A stretch of DNA of 5,994 nucleotides from the NCBI GenBank assembly GCA_009779335.1, contig WREM01000075.1, positions 1-5,994 on the forward strand, in the 5' to 3' direction. A program made the translations under genes and the position numbers. Shown here piece by piece: positions 1 through 5,735 of the stretch. The notes under the pieces were generated by a model. That model was given only the letters and a program-made list of their open reading frames with translations, was not told where the DNA came from and did no database searches. The first letter of the stretch is position 1, and every line of letters starts with the position of its first letter. The DNA comes from Streptococcaceae bacterium (GTDB lineage Bacteria; Bacillota; Bacilli; Lactobacillales; Streptococcaceae).

Positions 1-1
1 C

Positions 2-991
2 CTCACACCTCGGCAGAATGTCAACTTGGAAGAGGTGCTTGGTGTAAAAGTCATTGATCGCATGCAGTTGATACTGGATATATTCGCCATGCGGGCTCGC
101 TCTCATGAAGGAATGTTGCAGGTGGAAGAAGCTCAGCTTAACTATATACTTCCTCGTCTTGCAGGCAAAGGAATCATGCTCAGTCGTCAAGGGGGTGGAA
201 TAGGCTCTAAGGGTCCCGGAGAATCTAAGCTTGAGACAGATCGTCGCTATATTCGTACTCGTATTGAAAACATTGACAAGGCTTTGAAAAAGGTTGAGAA
301 AAATCGTGAGACCATCCGACAAAAGCGTAAAAATTCAGGAATTTTCAAGATAGGATTGATTGGATATACCAATGCAGGAAAGTCATCCATCATGAATGCT
401 CTAACTTCAAAAGAACAGTATGAAAAGGATGAACTATTTGCGACTTTGGATGCAACTACCAAAACTACTCAGTTGAAAGATGAGTTTACAGTCAGCTTGA
501 CAGATACGGTTGGGTTTATCCAAAATCTACCGACAGAACTCATTACCGCTTTCAAGTCCACGCTTGAAGAATCTGCTCATGTGGATTTACTTATTCATGT
601 GATTGATGCTTCCCACCCTCATCATGAGATTCATGAAGAAACTGTGGTGAATATTATGGAAGAATTGGACATGAATGCTATCCCTGTGCTTCATGTTTAC
701 AACAAGATGGATTTGGTTGACAATACCTTCATACCGACAGTTTTGCCTGTTGTGCAACTCTCTATCAAATCACCTGAAGGACCACAGTGGCTACGTACAG
801 CAATTTTAGAAAAATTATATGAACTCTTTGAGCAAGTGGAATTTCAAGTTCCCTATGCTTTGGCTTACACATTGCCTCAGATAAAACAACTCATGTTAGT
901 AAATGAAATAGAGGAAAAAGAAGATCACTATCAGTTATCAGGACTAATTGCTCCTGAACTCAAATGGAAAATCGAAGAATTTAGAAAATAG
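2..991 (+). CDS. hflX: HflX-family GTPase, 5' end outside window
   Basis: Ribosome-associated GTPase. Known family members bind the 50S subunit and split stalled or stress-arrested 70S ribosomes. The frame is open from the first bases, and the residues before the TTG at 26 (LTPRQNVN) already match the HflX N-domain, so 26 is not the start; roughly 80-90 residues are probably missing compared with the usual ~410. Visible in order: the VIDRMQLILDIFAMRA segment, the glycine-rich linker (GGGIGSKGPGESKLETDRR, about 191-247), a helical coiled stretch, then the G domain with G1 GYTNAGKSS (362-388), G2 around TLDATT (443-460), G3 DTVGF (503-517) and G4 NKMD (701-712). A C-terminal domain of about 80 residues follows, ending in EEFRK, so the 3' end looks complete. 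The yhbY start is 14 nt downstream, suggesting co-transcription. Its usual streptococcal neighbour, as I recall, is miaA rather than yhbY. The identification is firm. Confidence 0.95.
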   Translation, partial: LTPRQNVNLEEVLGVKVIDRMQLILDIFAMRARSHEGMLQVEEAQLNYILPRLAGKGIMLSRQGGGIGSKGPGESKLETDRRYIRTRIENIDKALKKVEKNRETIRQKRKNSGIFKIGLIGYTNAGKSSIMNALTSKEQYEKDELFATLDATTKTTQLKDEFTVSLTDTVGFIQNLPTELITAFKSTLEESAHVDLLIHVIDASHPHHEIHEETVVNIMEELDMNAIPVLHVYNKMDLVDNTFIPTVLPVVQLSIKSPEGPQWLRTAILEKLYELFEQVEFQVPYALAYTLPQIKQLMLVNEIEEKEDHYQLSGLIAPELKWKIEEFRK

Positions 992-1005
992 AAGGTAAAT
1001 AATAA

Positions 1006-1323
1006 ATGGAACTTACAGGCAAACAAAAACGCTATTTACGCAGCTTAGCAGTCAATATCAAACCTATTGTGCAGATTGGAAAGGGAGGAGTCAACAATGA
1101 GATTCTTACTTCTATCCGTCAGGCGTGTGATGCTCGTGAATTGATTAAGGTCAATATTCTACAAAATTCTGATGAGACATCATCAGATGTAGCAGAACGC
1201 ATAGAAGAAATGGGACTTGATGTGGTGCAAATCATCGGGCGTAATCTTGTGATTTTCAAGGTATCAGATAAGAAAGAAAATCGTAAAATTTCAAAAGAGG
1301 TCAAGGAGATAAAGCCAGCATAA
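1006..1323 (+). CDS. yhbY: YhbY-type CRM-domain RNA-binding protein
   Basis: A 105-residue single-domain CRM (chloroplast RNA splicing and ribosome maturation) protein. Family members associate with pre-50S particles and are thought to assist large-subunit assembly in the cytoplasm. The N-terminal MELTGKQKRYLRSLA followed by IKPIVQIGKGG is diagnostic; the RNA-contacting GKGG loop is at residues 25-28. The fold continues through VNILQNSDET, a helix, and the closing strand QIIGRNLVIFKVS, then a short charged tail (KKENRKISKEVKEIKPA). Length is normal for the family. The ATG is preceded by GAAGG at 991-995, 10 nt upstream, and this SD overlaps the hflX stop codon. nadD begins one base after its stop, so the two are almost certainly in one transcript. 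In Bacillus and streptococci yhbY normally sits in a yqeH-yhbY-nadD-yqeK series; only the upstream neighbour differs here. Confidence 0.95.
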   Translation: MELTGKQKRYLRSLAVNIKPIVQIGKGGVNNEILTSIRQACDARELIKVNILQNSDETSSDVAERIEEMGLDVVQIIGRNLVIFKVSDKKENRKISKEVKEIKPA

Positions 1324-1324
1324 A

Positions 1325-1918
1325 ATGTCAATAGAATTACTTACTCCATTTACAAAGGTTCAGCTAGAAAAAACTGCAGAACAAACACCTACCTCCATAG
1401 GTCTTTTTTGGGGTAATTTTAATCCAATACATATGGCTCATCTGACCATTGCCGATCAGGTACGCCAGCAACTCCAGTTGGAGAAAGTCATATTCCTTCC
1501 TGAGTATAATCCTGATGGTCATGTAGAGAAGATGTTAAAGCTAGGATTAGAAGATGTTCAAGGCTTAGAGTTGGACACTTGTCGATTGAGCACCAAAGAG
1601 AGTATGGTTGAATCGGTCAAACGCCTGAAAGAAACATCTCCTGACACAGCTTTCTACTTTATTATTGGGAGTGATGTCATTAATACCCTCTCTCAATGGA
1701 AAGAAATGGATGCTCTCCTAGAATTAGTGCAGTTGGTTGCTGTTCGTCGTCCTCGCTATCGTGTAGGGACAAGCCTTCCTATTCTTTGGGTGGATGTTCC
1801 TGCTATGGATATTTCTGGGAATATGATTCGTGAGCAATTTCATAAAGGGATGATTCCCCATTTTCTACTTCCTGAAAAGGTCTTAGAATATATAATGAAA
1901 GAAGGTTTATATGTTTGA
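1325..1918 (+). CDS. nadD: NadD-type nicotinate-nucleotide adenylyltransferase, divergent
   Basis: Predicted to join nicotinate mononucleotide and ATP into deamido-NAD, the central step of NAD synthesis. Nucleotidyltransferase signatures present: GNFNPIHMAH with the catalytic-type histidines H36 and H39, FIIGSD (112-117), W125, RRPRY, and ISGNMIR (163-169) in place of ISSTxIR. The N-terminal MSIELLTPFTKVQLE extension is streptococcal in style. Oddities: the usual PxxxPPHK loop reads PEYNPDGHVEK (59-69), about 12 residues that normally lead to the HRxxML helix are missing, and the SYTxDT motif is replaced by TKESMVES (90-97). The total of 197 residues is short compared with about 210. The frame stays open and in register on both sides, so this is divergence rather than a visible frameshift. 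The nearest SD (AAGGAG, 1303-1308) lies 16 nt from the ATG, a long spacing, but no better start fits the conserved N-terminus. Family and position in the operon are secure; full activity is not. Confidence 0.87.
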   Translation: MSIELLTPFTKVQLEKTAEQTPTSIGLFWGNFNPIHMAHLTIADQVRQQLQLEKVIFLPEYNPDGHVEKMLKLGLEDVQGLELDTCRLSTKESMVESVKRLKETSPDTAFYFIIGSDVINTLSQWKEMDALLELVQLVAVRRPRYRVGTSLPILWVDVPAMDISGNMIREQFHKGMIPHFLLPEKVLEYIMKEGLYV

Positions 1919-2504
1919 TTTTTATCCACCGATCAATCTTAGTCGAGAGGAATTACTTGGGAAAATCCGTCAGCAAATGTCAGAAAAACGCTATCAACAT
2001 AGCCTTGGTGTAGAAAAAGCAGCCATTGAATTGGCTGAACGTTACCATGTAGATATTCAAAAAGCAAGTTTGGCAGGACTTCTACACGACTATGCTAAAG
2101 AAGTGCCTGATGATAAGTTTTTAGAACTTATTGATAAATATAAGCTAGATGTTGACTTGAAGAATTGGAATAACAATGTTTGGCATGGTAGGGTAGGAAT
2201 TTATCTGATTGAGGAAGATTTAGGATTGACGGATTCAGATATACTGCAAGCCATAAGTATTCATACCGTAGGATCTAGTCAGATGTCTGATTTGGCAAAG
2301 GTGCTTTATGTGGCGGATTATATTGAAGAAGGACGAAGTTTTCAAGGAGTGGATCAGGCACGAGAGATTGCAAGGCAATCCCTAGATAACGCTGTCGCCT
2401 ATGAAACAGCACATACCGTCAAATTTCTCGCTGAGCAGGCAGTGCCTATCTACCCACAAACACTAGAAACCTATAATGCCTTTATCAAATATTTACAGGA
2501 TTGA
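1911..2504 (+). CDS. yqeK: YqeK HD-domain Ap4A hydrolase
   Basis: A 197-residue HD-superfamily phosphohydrolase. Characterised YqeK proteins from Firmicutes cleave diadenosine tetraphosphate symmetrically to two ADP using a bound di-iron centre. The metal-ligand pattern is complete: H30 (RYQHSLGVEKAA), H59-D60 (AGLLHDYAKE), H92 (NNVWHGRVG), H118 (ISIHTVG) and D136 (LYVADYIEEGR). The C-terminus YPQTLETYNAFIKYL is typical of the family. The ATG overlaps the last 8 bases of nadD, with SD AAAGAAGG (1898-1905) 5 nt before it, which indicates translational coupling. Its last codons contain the promoter for rsfS. Many streptococci, as I recall, carry an isochorismatase-like gene between yqeK and rsfS; none is present here. 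Confidence 0.95.
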   Translation: MFDFYPPINLSREELLGKIRQQMSEKRYQHSLGVEKAAIELAERYHVDIQKASLAGLLHDYAKEVPDDKFLELIDKYKLDVDLKNWNNNVWHGRVGIYLIEEDLGLTDSDILQAISIHTVGSSQMSDLAKVLYVADYIEEGRSFQGVDQAREIARQSLDNAVAYETAHTVKFLAEQAVPIYPQTLETYNAFIKYLQD

Positions 2505-2521
2505 GTGTCAAATGGTATAAT
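2492..2521 (+). promoter_or_regulatory. Extended -10 promoter for rsfS, inside end of yqeK
   Basis: The sequence shows TTTACA (2492-2497), an 18-nt spacer, and TATAAT (2516-2521) preceded by TGG, the extended -10 form common in streptococci. The -35 box lies in the final codons of yqeK. The expected transcript start is near 2528, giving a leader of about 25 nt before the rsfS TTG. It would let rsfS be expressed independently of the upstream operon. The core of this promoter is repeated almost exactly near the right edge of the window (5930-5943). Confidence 0.8.
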
Positions 2522-2552
2522 AGAGCAAGGAAAATATAGATAGGAAATCAAT

Positions 2553-2915
2553 TTGGAATCAAAACAATTATTAGAAGTCGTTGTAAAAGCAGCAGATGAC
2601 AAGAAAGCCTTAGATATTATTGCATTAAACATGAATGAGGTGTCAGGGGTGGCAGATGCTTTTGTCATCATGGAAGCTATGAATACACGTCAAATTGACG
2701 CTATCGTTGATAATATCGCTGAAGAAGCTAAAGCAAAGGTGTGCGTGTCTGTTGCGGGGCGTATCGAAGGAGATGCCAAAACAGGTTGGGTCCTTCTTGA
2801 CTTGGGAGACATTATCGTCAATGTTTTTGACCATGATTCTCGTTTAAGATTCAACTTAGAAAAACTCTGGTCTGACGCACCATTATTGGATGTATCAGCC
2901 TTCATTGAAGAATAA
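2553..2915 (+). CDS. rsfS: RsfS ribosomal silencing factor, TTG start
   Basis: RsfS (Iojap/YbeB family) binds ribosomal protein uL14 on the 50S subunit and blocks joining with 30S, lowering translation during nutrient limitation. This 120-residue protein matches end to end: LLEVVVKAADDKKALDIIALNM, then SGVADAFVIMEAMNTRQIDAIVDNI, the GWVLLDLGDIIVNVF strand pair, and the family ending FNLEKLW plus SDAPLLDVSAFIEE. The TTG start is chosen because it gives the expected N-terminus (MESKQLLE) and is preceded at 7-nt spacing by TAGGA (2541-2545). The next in-frame ATG is about 26 codons in and would remove conserved sequence. The segment KAKVCVSVAGRIEG is somewhat unusual compared with the common pattern but still in register. 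It has its own promoter and its own terminator, so it may be a monocistronic unit with read-through. Confidence 0.95.
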   Translation: MESKQLLEVVVKAADDKKALDIIALNMNEVSGVADAFVIMEAMNTRQIDAIVDNIAEEAKAKVCVSVAGRIEGDAKTGWVLLDLGDIIVNVFDHDSRLRFNLEKLWSDAPLLDVSAFIEE

Positions 2916-2919
2916 AATC

Positions 2920-2940
2920 AGCGAGTAATCTCGCTTTTTT
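2920..2940 (+). terminator. Short intrinsic terminator after rsfS
   Basis: AGCGAG (2920-2925) and CTCGCT (2930-2935) form a 6-bp stem with loop TAAT, followed by TTTTT to 2940. It starts five bases after the rsfS stop. The stem is short, so termination is probably partial. The base right after the U-tract starts AGGAGGGG, the SD of the next gene, and I see no good promoter between rsfS and that gene. Downstream expression may therefore rely on read-through. Confidence 0.75.
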
Positions 2941-2950
2941 AGGAGGGGAA

Positions 2951-3691
2951 ATGATCACTTCATATCAAGAATTTGCTAAAGTCTATGATACAGTCATGGA
3001 TGATAGCCTCTATAAACAATGGCTTAATTTCACGCAAAGGCATGTGTCTCAATCTGCTCACTCTTTATTAGAACTGGCTTGTGGTTCAGGTGTTCTCGCC
3101 CTTGAATTGAAAAAATCAGGCTATGATGTAAGAGGAATTGACTTATCAGAGGAAATGCTCACGATAGCCTCAAATCGAGCCATGACAGAAGGTCAAGAAA
3201 TTGAATTTATCGCAGGAGACATGCGAGAATTAGATCAGTTAGTAGAGCCAGAAGCCTTTGACGTCATTACCTGTTATTCAGATTCTATCTGCTATATGCA
3301 AAATATAGAGCAGGTAAAAGAAGTGGTTGACGGGGTTTACACTAGCTTGACAGTTGACGGGACGTTCATTTTTGATGTGCATTCTGTCAATCAAGTGGAC
3401 AAGGAGTTTCCGGGTTACAGCTATCATGAAAATGAAGAGAATTTTGCATTTCTTTGGGACTCCTTTGCAGGAGAGTTCCCACATTCCGTTGTTCATGAAT
3501 TGACTTTTTTTGTAGAAGATTCTGAAGGTACATTTATCCGTAAAGATGAAATACATGAAGAACGAACCTATCCCATTGAAGAGTATTTGCAAGTTTTATC
3601 AAAATTCTCCAATGTAAAAGTTTACGCAGATTTTACAGATGATGAACCAAATAATGAGAGTAAAAGGTGGTTTTTTGTATGTCAAAAATAA
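2951..3691 (+). CDS. yqeM: Class I SAM-dependent methyltransferase (YqeM-like)
   Basis: A 246-residue Rossmann-fold methyltransferase; the substrate is unknown. Motif I is LLELACGSG (39-47), with E41 and the glycine loop contacting SAM. Motif II is GIDLS (62-66), with D64 expected to bind the ribose hydroxyls. Motif III is AGDMREL (88-94), with D90 near the adenine. FDVITCYSDSICYM (about 104-117) corresponds to motif IV. The N-terminal SYQEFAKVYDTVMDD is characteristic of the small YqeM-like group found next to rsfS in Bacillus and streptococci, which is the basis for the symbol. A strong SD, AGGAGGGG (2941-2948), sits just ahead of the ATG and immediately after the rsfS terminator. The 3' end overlaps tmcAL by 13 nt. 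The conserved linkage to rsfS and tmcAL hints at a role in RNA or ribosome modification, but that is inference. Confidence 0.88.
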   Translation: MITSYQEFAKVYDTVMDDSLYKQWLNFTQRHVSQSAHSLLELACGSGVLALELKKSGYDVRGIDLSEEMLTIASNRAMTEGQEIEFIAGDMRELDQLVEPEAFDVITCYSDSICYMQNIEQVKEVVDGVYTSLTVDGTFIFDVHSVNQVDKEFPGYSYHENEENFAFLWDSFAGEFPHSVVHELTFFVEDSEGTFIRKDEIHEERTYPIEEYLQVLSKFSNVKVYADFTDDEPNNESKRWFFVCQK

Positions 3692-4764
3692 CTGGAATCA
3701 TCGCAGAGTTCAATCCTTTTCATTCGGGGCACAAGTATCTGTTGGAGCGAGCAGATGGTTTGAAAATCGTCGCCATGTCTGGAAATTTTATGCAACGTGG
3801 AGAACCTGCCATTTTTGACAAATGGGCACGAGCTCAAATGGCTCTATCAAATGGGGCAGATATTGTCGTTGAATTGCCGACGCTTGTATCCGTTCAGTCG
3901 GCAGATTTTTTTGCCAAAGGTGCTGTAGATATCTTGTCTGAATTAGGAATAAATCAGTTGATTTTTGGATCGGAATCAGATACAGACTATAATCAAGTCG
4001 CAAAGACTTATGCTGAACAAGGTCAAAAAATGGAGGCTTTCATTAAAAATCTTTCGGATGAACTCAGCTATCCCCAAAAGACCCAGCTCATGTGGCAAGA
4101 ATTTCTAGGTTTGCAATTTGACGGAAACACTCCTAATCATGTGTTGGCTTTAGCTTATGCCAAGGCAGTAGCAGAAAAAAATATCCAGCTAAAAACAATC
4201 CAACGCACCAATGATTTTCATTCCTCTGACTTGCAGGGGCAATTTGCCTCAGCAACAGCGATCCGTGAAAATATTCATAATTGGGAGAAGATAAAAGGTC
4301 TTGTGCCAGAAAATTTAGAAAAGCTTTATGACTCATCAACAGTGTCTTGGGAGGATTATTTTCCCTTACTTAAATACAAGGTTTTTTCCTCAGGACTCTC
4401 AGAAATATATCAAGTCAATGAGGAAATGATGGTGCGTATCAAGCGTGAAATCAAAAAATCAGAAAACATTGATGAGCTTGTAGAAAATATTCATACCAAA
4501 AGATATACTAAATCTCGAGTTAGGCGATTATTGATTTATATTTTACTCAATGTACCCCAAAACGCTTCATTGCCTGATAAACTCCATGTTCTAGGATTCA
4601 CTAAAAACGGACAAGAGCATCTATCAACTGTAAAAGATAAAATCATCACTCGGATAGGTGCAGAGGCGTGGGATTCAATGACACAAAAAGCAGATGAAAT
4701 CTATTGTCTGGGAAATAAAGACTTACAAGAGCAGAACTACGGAAGAAAACCAATAATATTATAG
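3679..4764 (+). CDS. tmcAL: TmcAL tRNA(Met) cytidine acetate ligase
   Basis: TmcAL (YlbM) activates acetate with ATP and transfers the acetyl group to the wobble cytidine (C34) of elongator tRNA-Met, making ac4C. The nucleotidyltransferase-like active site is visible: GIIAEFNPFHSGH (6-18, HxGH at 15-18), then MSGNFMQRGEPAIFDKWARA, VELPTLVSVQSADFFAKGAV, IFGSESD, and the ASATAIRE motif after QRTNDFHSSDLQGQF. A helical C-terminal part with KSRVRRLLIYILL follows. The length of 361 residues is normal. I start at ATG 3679 rather than the in-frame GTG at 3667 because that GTG lies inside the SD (AAAGGTGG, about 3663-3670) and the family begins at MSKITGIIAEFNPFH. The start overlaps the methyltransferase end, indicating coupled translation. 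The next promoter overlaps its stop region. Confidence 0.94.
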   Translation: MSKITGIIAEFNPFHSGHKYLLERADGLKIVAMSGNFMQRGEPAIFDKWARAQMALSNGADIVVELPTLVSVQSADFFAKGAVDILSELGINQLIFGSESDTDYNQVAKTYAEQGQKMEAFIKNLSDELSYPQKTQLMWQEFLGLQFDGNTPNHVLALAYAKAVAEKNIQLKTIQRTNDFHSSDLQGQFASATAIRENIHNWEKIKGLVPENLEKLYDSSTVSWEDYFPLLKYKVFSSGLSEIYQVNEEMMVRIKREIKKSENIDELVENIHTKRYTKSRVRRLLIYILLNVPQNASLPDKLHVLGFTKNGQEHLSTVKDKIITRIGAEAWDSMTQKADEIYCLGNKDLQEQNYGRKPIIL

Positions 4765-4781
4765 GATTGTGGTATAATATT
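4753..4781 (+). repeat. A+T palindrome pair over the yebC -10 box
   Basis: ATAATATTAT (4753-4762) is a perfect 10-bp palindrome. Its first eight bases recur at 4774-4781 (ATAATATT), 21 nt away, about two helical turns. Read another way, AATATTAT (4755-4762) and ATAATATT (4774-4781) are inverted repeats 11 nt apart. The right copy overlaps the -10 hexamer of the yebC promoter. This spacing suits an operator for a dimeric repressor, but A+T-rich sequence makes chance similarity likely. Confidence 0.35.
4770..4778 (+). promoter_or_regulatory. Extended -10 promoter for yebC
   Basis: TGG followed by TATAAT (4773-4778) lies just after the tmcAL stop codon. No good -35 hexamer is present 16-18 nt upstream, so the extended -10 would have to carry recognition. 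The expected start is near 4785, giving an unusually long leader of about 185 nt before the yebC ATG. No terminator separates tmcAL from this promoter, so read-through from tmcAL could also reach yebC. Confidence 0.7.
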
Positions 4782-4800
4782 GAAGAATAAAACAATGAGA

Positions 4801-4806
4801 AAGGAG
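4801..4806 (+). promoter_or_regulatory. Distant Shine-Dalgarno of the yebC leader
   Basis: AAGGAG, preceded by further A residues (GAAAGGAG), is the only convincing SD between the yebC promoter and its ATG. It ends 163 nt before the start codon. No credible short reading frame with an ATG start begins at the right distance after it. Nothing in the leader is a good complement to it, so it should stay exposed. The 30 bases just before the yebC ATG contain no SD-like sequence. Confidence 0.5.
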
Positions 4807-4970
4807 ACTGAGGGTTCAGTTTACACATTAATTAACGTGCTAAATTGAACTTCAACGTGCGTCATTTCTTGTCTTGTGCAATAGACCGCTTGATACTTCG
4901 TATCAAGTTAATAAACGGTCTTAGGCACTACTCAGAAATGATAACCGCACGTTTCAGTATCTTAAATTTA
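4807..4970 (+). ncRNA. Highly structured yebC leader RNA (candidate)
   Basis: The leader has far more pairing than its length would suggest. Hairpin 1: GTTCAGTTTA (4814-4823) with TAAATTGAAC (4841-4850), 10 bp including one G-U. Hairpin 2 spans 4854-4953: AACGTGCG (4854-4861) with CGCACGTT (4946-4953); TCATTTCT (4862-4869) with AGAAATGA (4934-4941), leaving a 4-nt bulge; GTGC (4876-4879) with GCAC (4925-4928); AGACCG (4883-4888) with CGGTCT (4916-4921); and CTTGATAC (4889-4896) with GTATCAAG (4900-4907) around a UUC loop. ACTGA (4807-4811) can pair with TCAGT (4954-4958) to close both hairpins into a three-way junction. No U-tract follows hairpin 2, so it is not a terminator; control of translation is more plausible. 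It does not match the consensus of any riboswitch class I can recall. Folding is seen directly as complementarity; function is inferred. Confidence 0.6.
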
Positions 4971-5683
4971 TGGGACGTAAATGGGCTAATATCGCTGCTA
5001 AAAAGGCAGCTAAAGACGGAGCAACTTCAAAAGTTTATGCCAAGTTTGGTGTAGAAATCTATGCAGCTGCTAAGCAAGGAGATCCAGATCCAGAAATTAA
5101 CGGAACACTTCGTTTTGTTATTGAGCGTGCTAAACAGGCACAAGTTCCTAAGCATGTGATTGATAAAGCCTTAGATAAGGCTAAGGGAGGATCAGATGAG
5201 ACCTTCACAACAGGGCGTTACGAAGGCTTTGGACCTAATGGTTCGATGGTTATTGTTGACACTTTGACAAACAATGTCAATCGTACAGCAGCAGATATTC
5301 GTACGGTTTACAACAAAAATGGAGGGAACTTTGGTTCTGCAGGATCAGTTTCTTATCTTTTTGACAATACAGGTGTGGTTATTTTCAACGGAAATGACAG
5401 CGATGAAATATTTGAATATCTCATGGAAGCAGATGTAGATGTGCGTGATGTGGAACAAGAAGGAGAACATATTGTTGTTTACACTGAACCAGCGGATTTA
5501 CATAAAGCTATTGAAGCCCTTAAAGAAAAAGGAATCACAGAGTTCACAACAACAGAACTTGAAATGGTACCTCAAAGTGAAATCACACTTGAAGGCGAAG
5601 ATTTGGAAACCTTTGAAGGGCTGATTGACGCATTGGAAGATAATGAAGATGTGCAAAAAGTCTATCACAATGTGGAACTATAA
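4970..5683 (+). CDS. yebC: YebC/PmpR family protein, YeeI (YebC2) type
   Basis: A 237-residue YebC-family protein. The family was long annotated as transcriptional regulators. The Firmicute YeeI/YebC2 branch has more recently been linked to easing ribosome stalling at proline-rich stretches, and the MGRKWANI start with SKVYAKFGVEIYAAAKQGDPDPE is that branch. Visible segments: an N-terminal helical domain to about residue 75 (FVIERAKQAQVPKHVIDKALDKAKGG), the signature YEGFGPNGS (84-92), NNVNRTAADIRTVYNKNGGNFG, SVSYLFD, and the C-terminal ELEMVPQSE and ALEDNEDVQKVYHNVEL. Length is normal. ATG 4970 is the only start that fits: the frame upstream has no start codon back to a TAG at 4922. This start has no SD close by; the nearest is at 4801-4806, across a folded leader. 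A promoter upstream and a terminator downstream make it a single-gene unit. Confidence 0.95.
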   Translation: MGRKWANIAAKKAAKDGATSKVYAKFGVEIYAAAKQGDPDPEINGTLRFVIERAKQAQVPKHVIDKALDKAKGGSDETFTTGRYEGFGPNGSMVIVDTLTNNVNRTAADIRTVYNKNGGNFGSAGSVSYLFDNTGVVIFNGNDSDEIFEYLMEADVDVRDVEQEGEHIVVYTEPADLHKAIEALKEKGITEFTTTELEMVPQSEITLEGEDLETFEGLIDALEDNEDVQKVYHNVEL

Positions 5684-5703
5684 CTATAACCTACATACAT
5701 AGG

Positions 5704-5735
5704 CGATTAAGAGCAACTCTTAATTGTTTTATTTT
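5704..5735 (+). terminator. Intrinsic terminator after yebC
   Basis: CGATTAAGAG (5704-5713) pairs with CTCTTAATTG (5717-5726), 10 bp with one G-U, around a CAA loop, followed by TTTTATTTT (5727-5735). It lies 20 nt after the yebC stop and has the standard features of a Rho-independent terminator. The stem is A+T-rich, so efficiency may be moderate. Confidence 0.85.

Noticed and set aside
1891..1896. TATAAT near the end of nadD as a promoter for yqeK
   Set aside because: It has no -35 hexamer and no TG extension, and yqeK overlaps nadD with its own SD, which fits coupled translation.
3667..3678. In-frame GTG that would lengthen TmcAL by four residues
   Set aside because: The GTG is part of the SD (AAAGGTGG) for the ATG at 3679, and the family N-terminus begins at MSKITGIIAEFNPFH.
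4854..4953. Long hairpin as a transcription terminator or attenuator
   Set aside because: It is followed by TCAGTATCTT, not a U-tract, so intrinsic termination is unlikely.
4845..5054. Open frame of 69 codons starting at TTG 4845 across the yebC leader and 5' end
   Set aside because: It overlaps yebC in another frame, starts at a TTG with no SD at a useful distance, and its sequence is explained by the paired arms of the leader.
5691..5704. CCTA/TAGG inverted repeat just after yebC
   Set aside because: Only four pairs, with no U-tract and no context; the stronger terminator lies immediately downstream.
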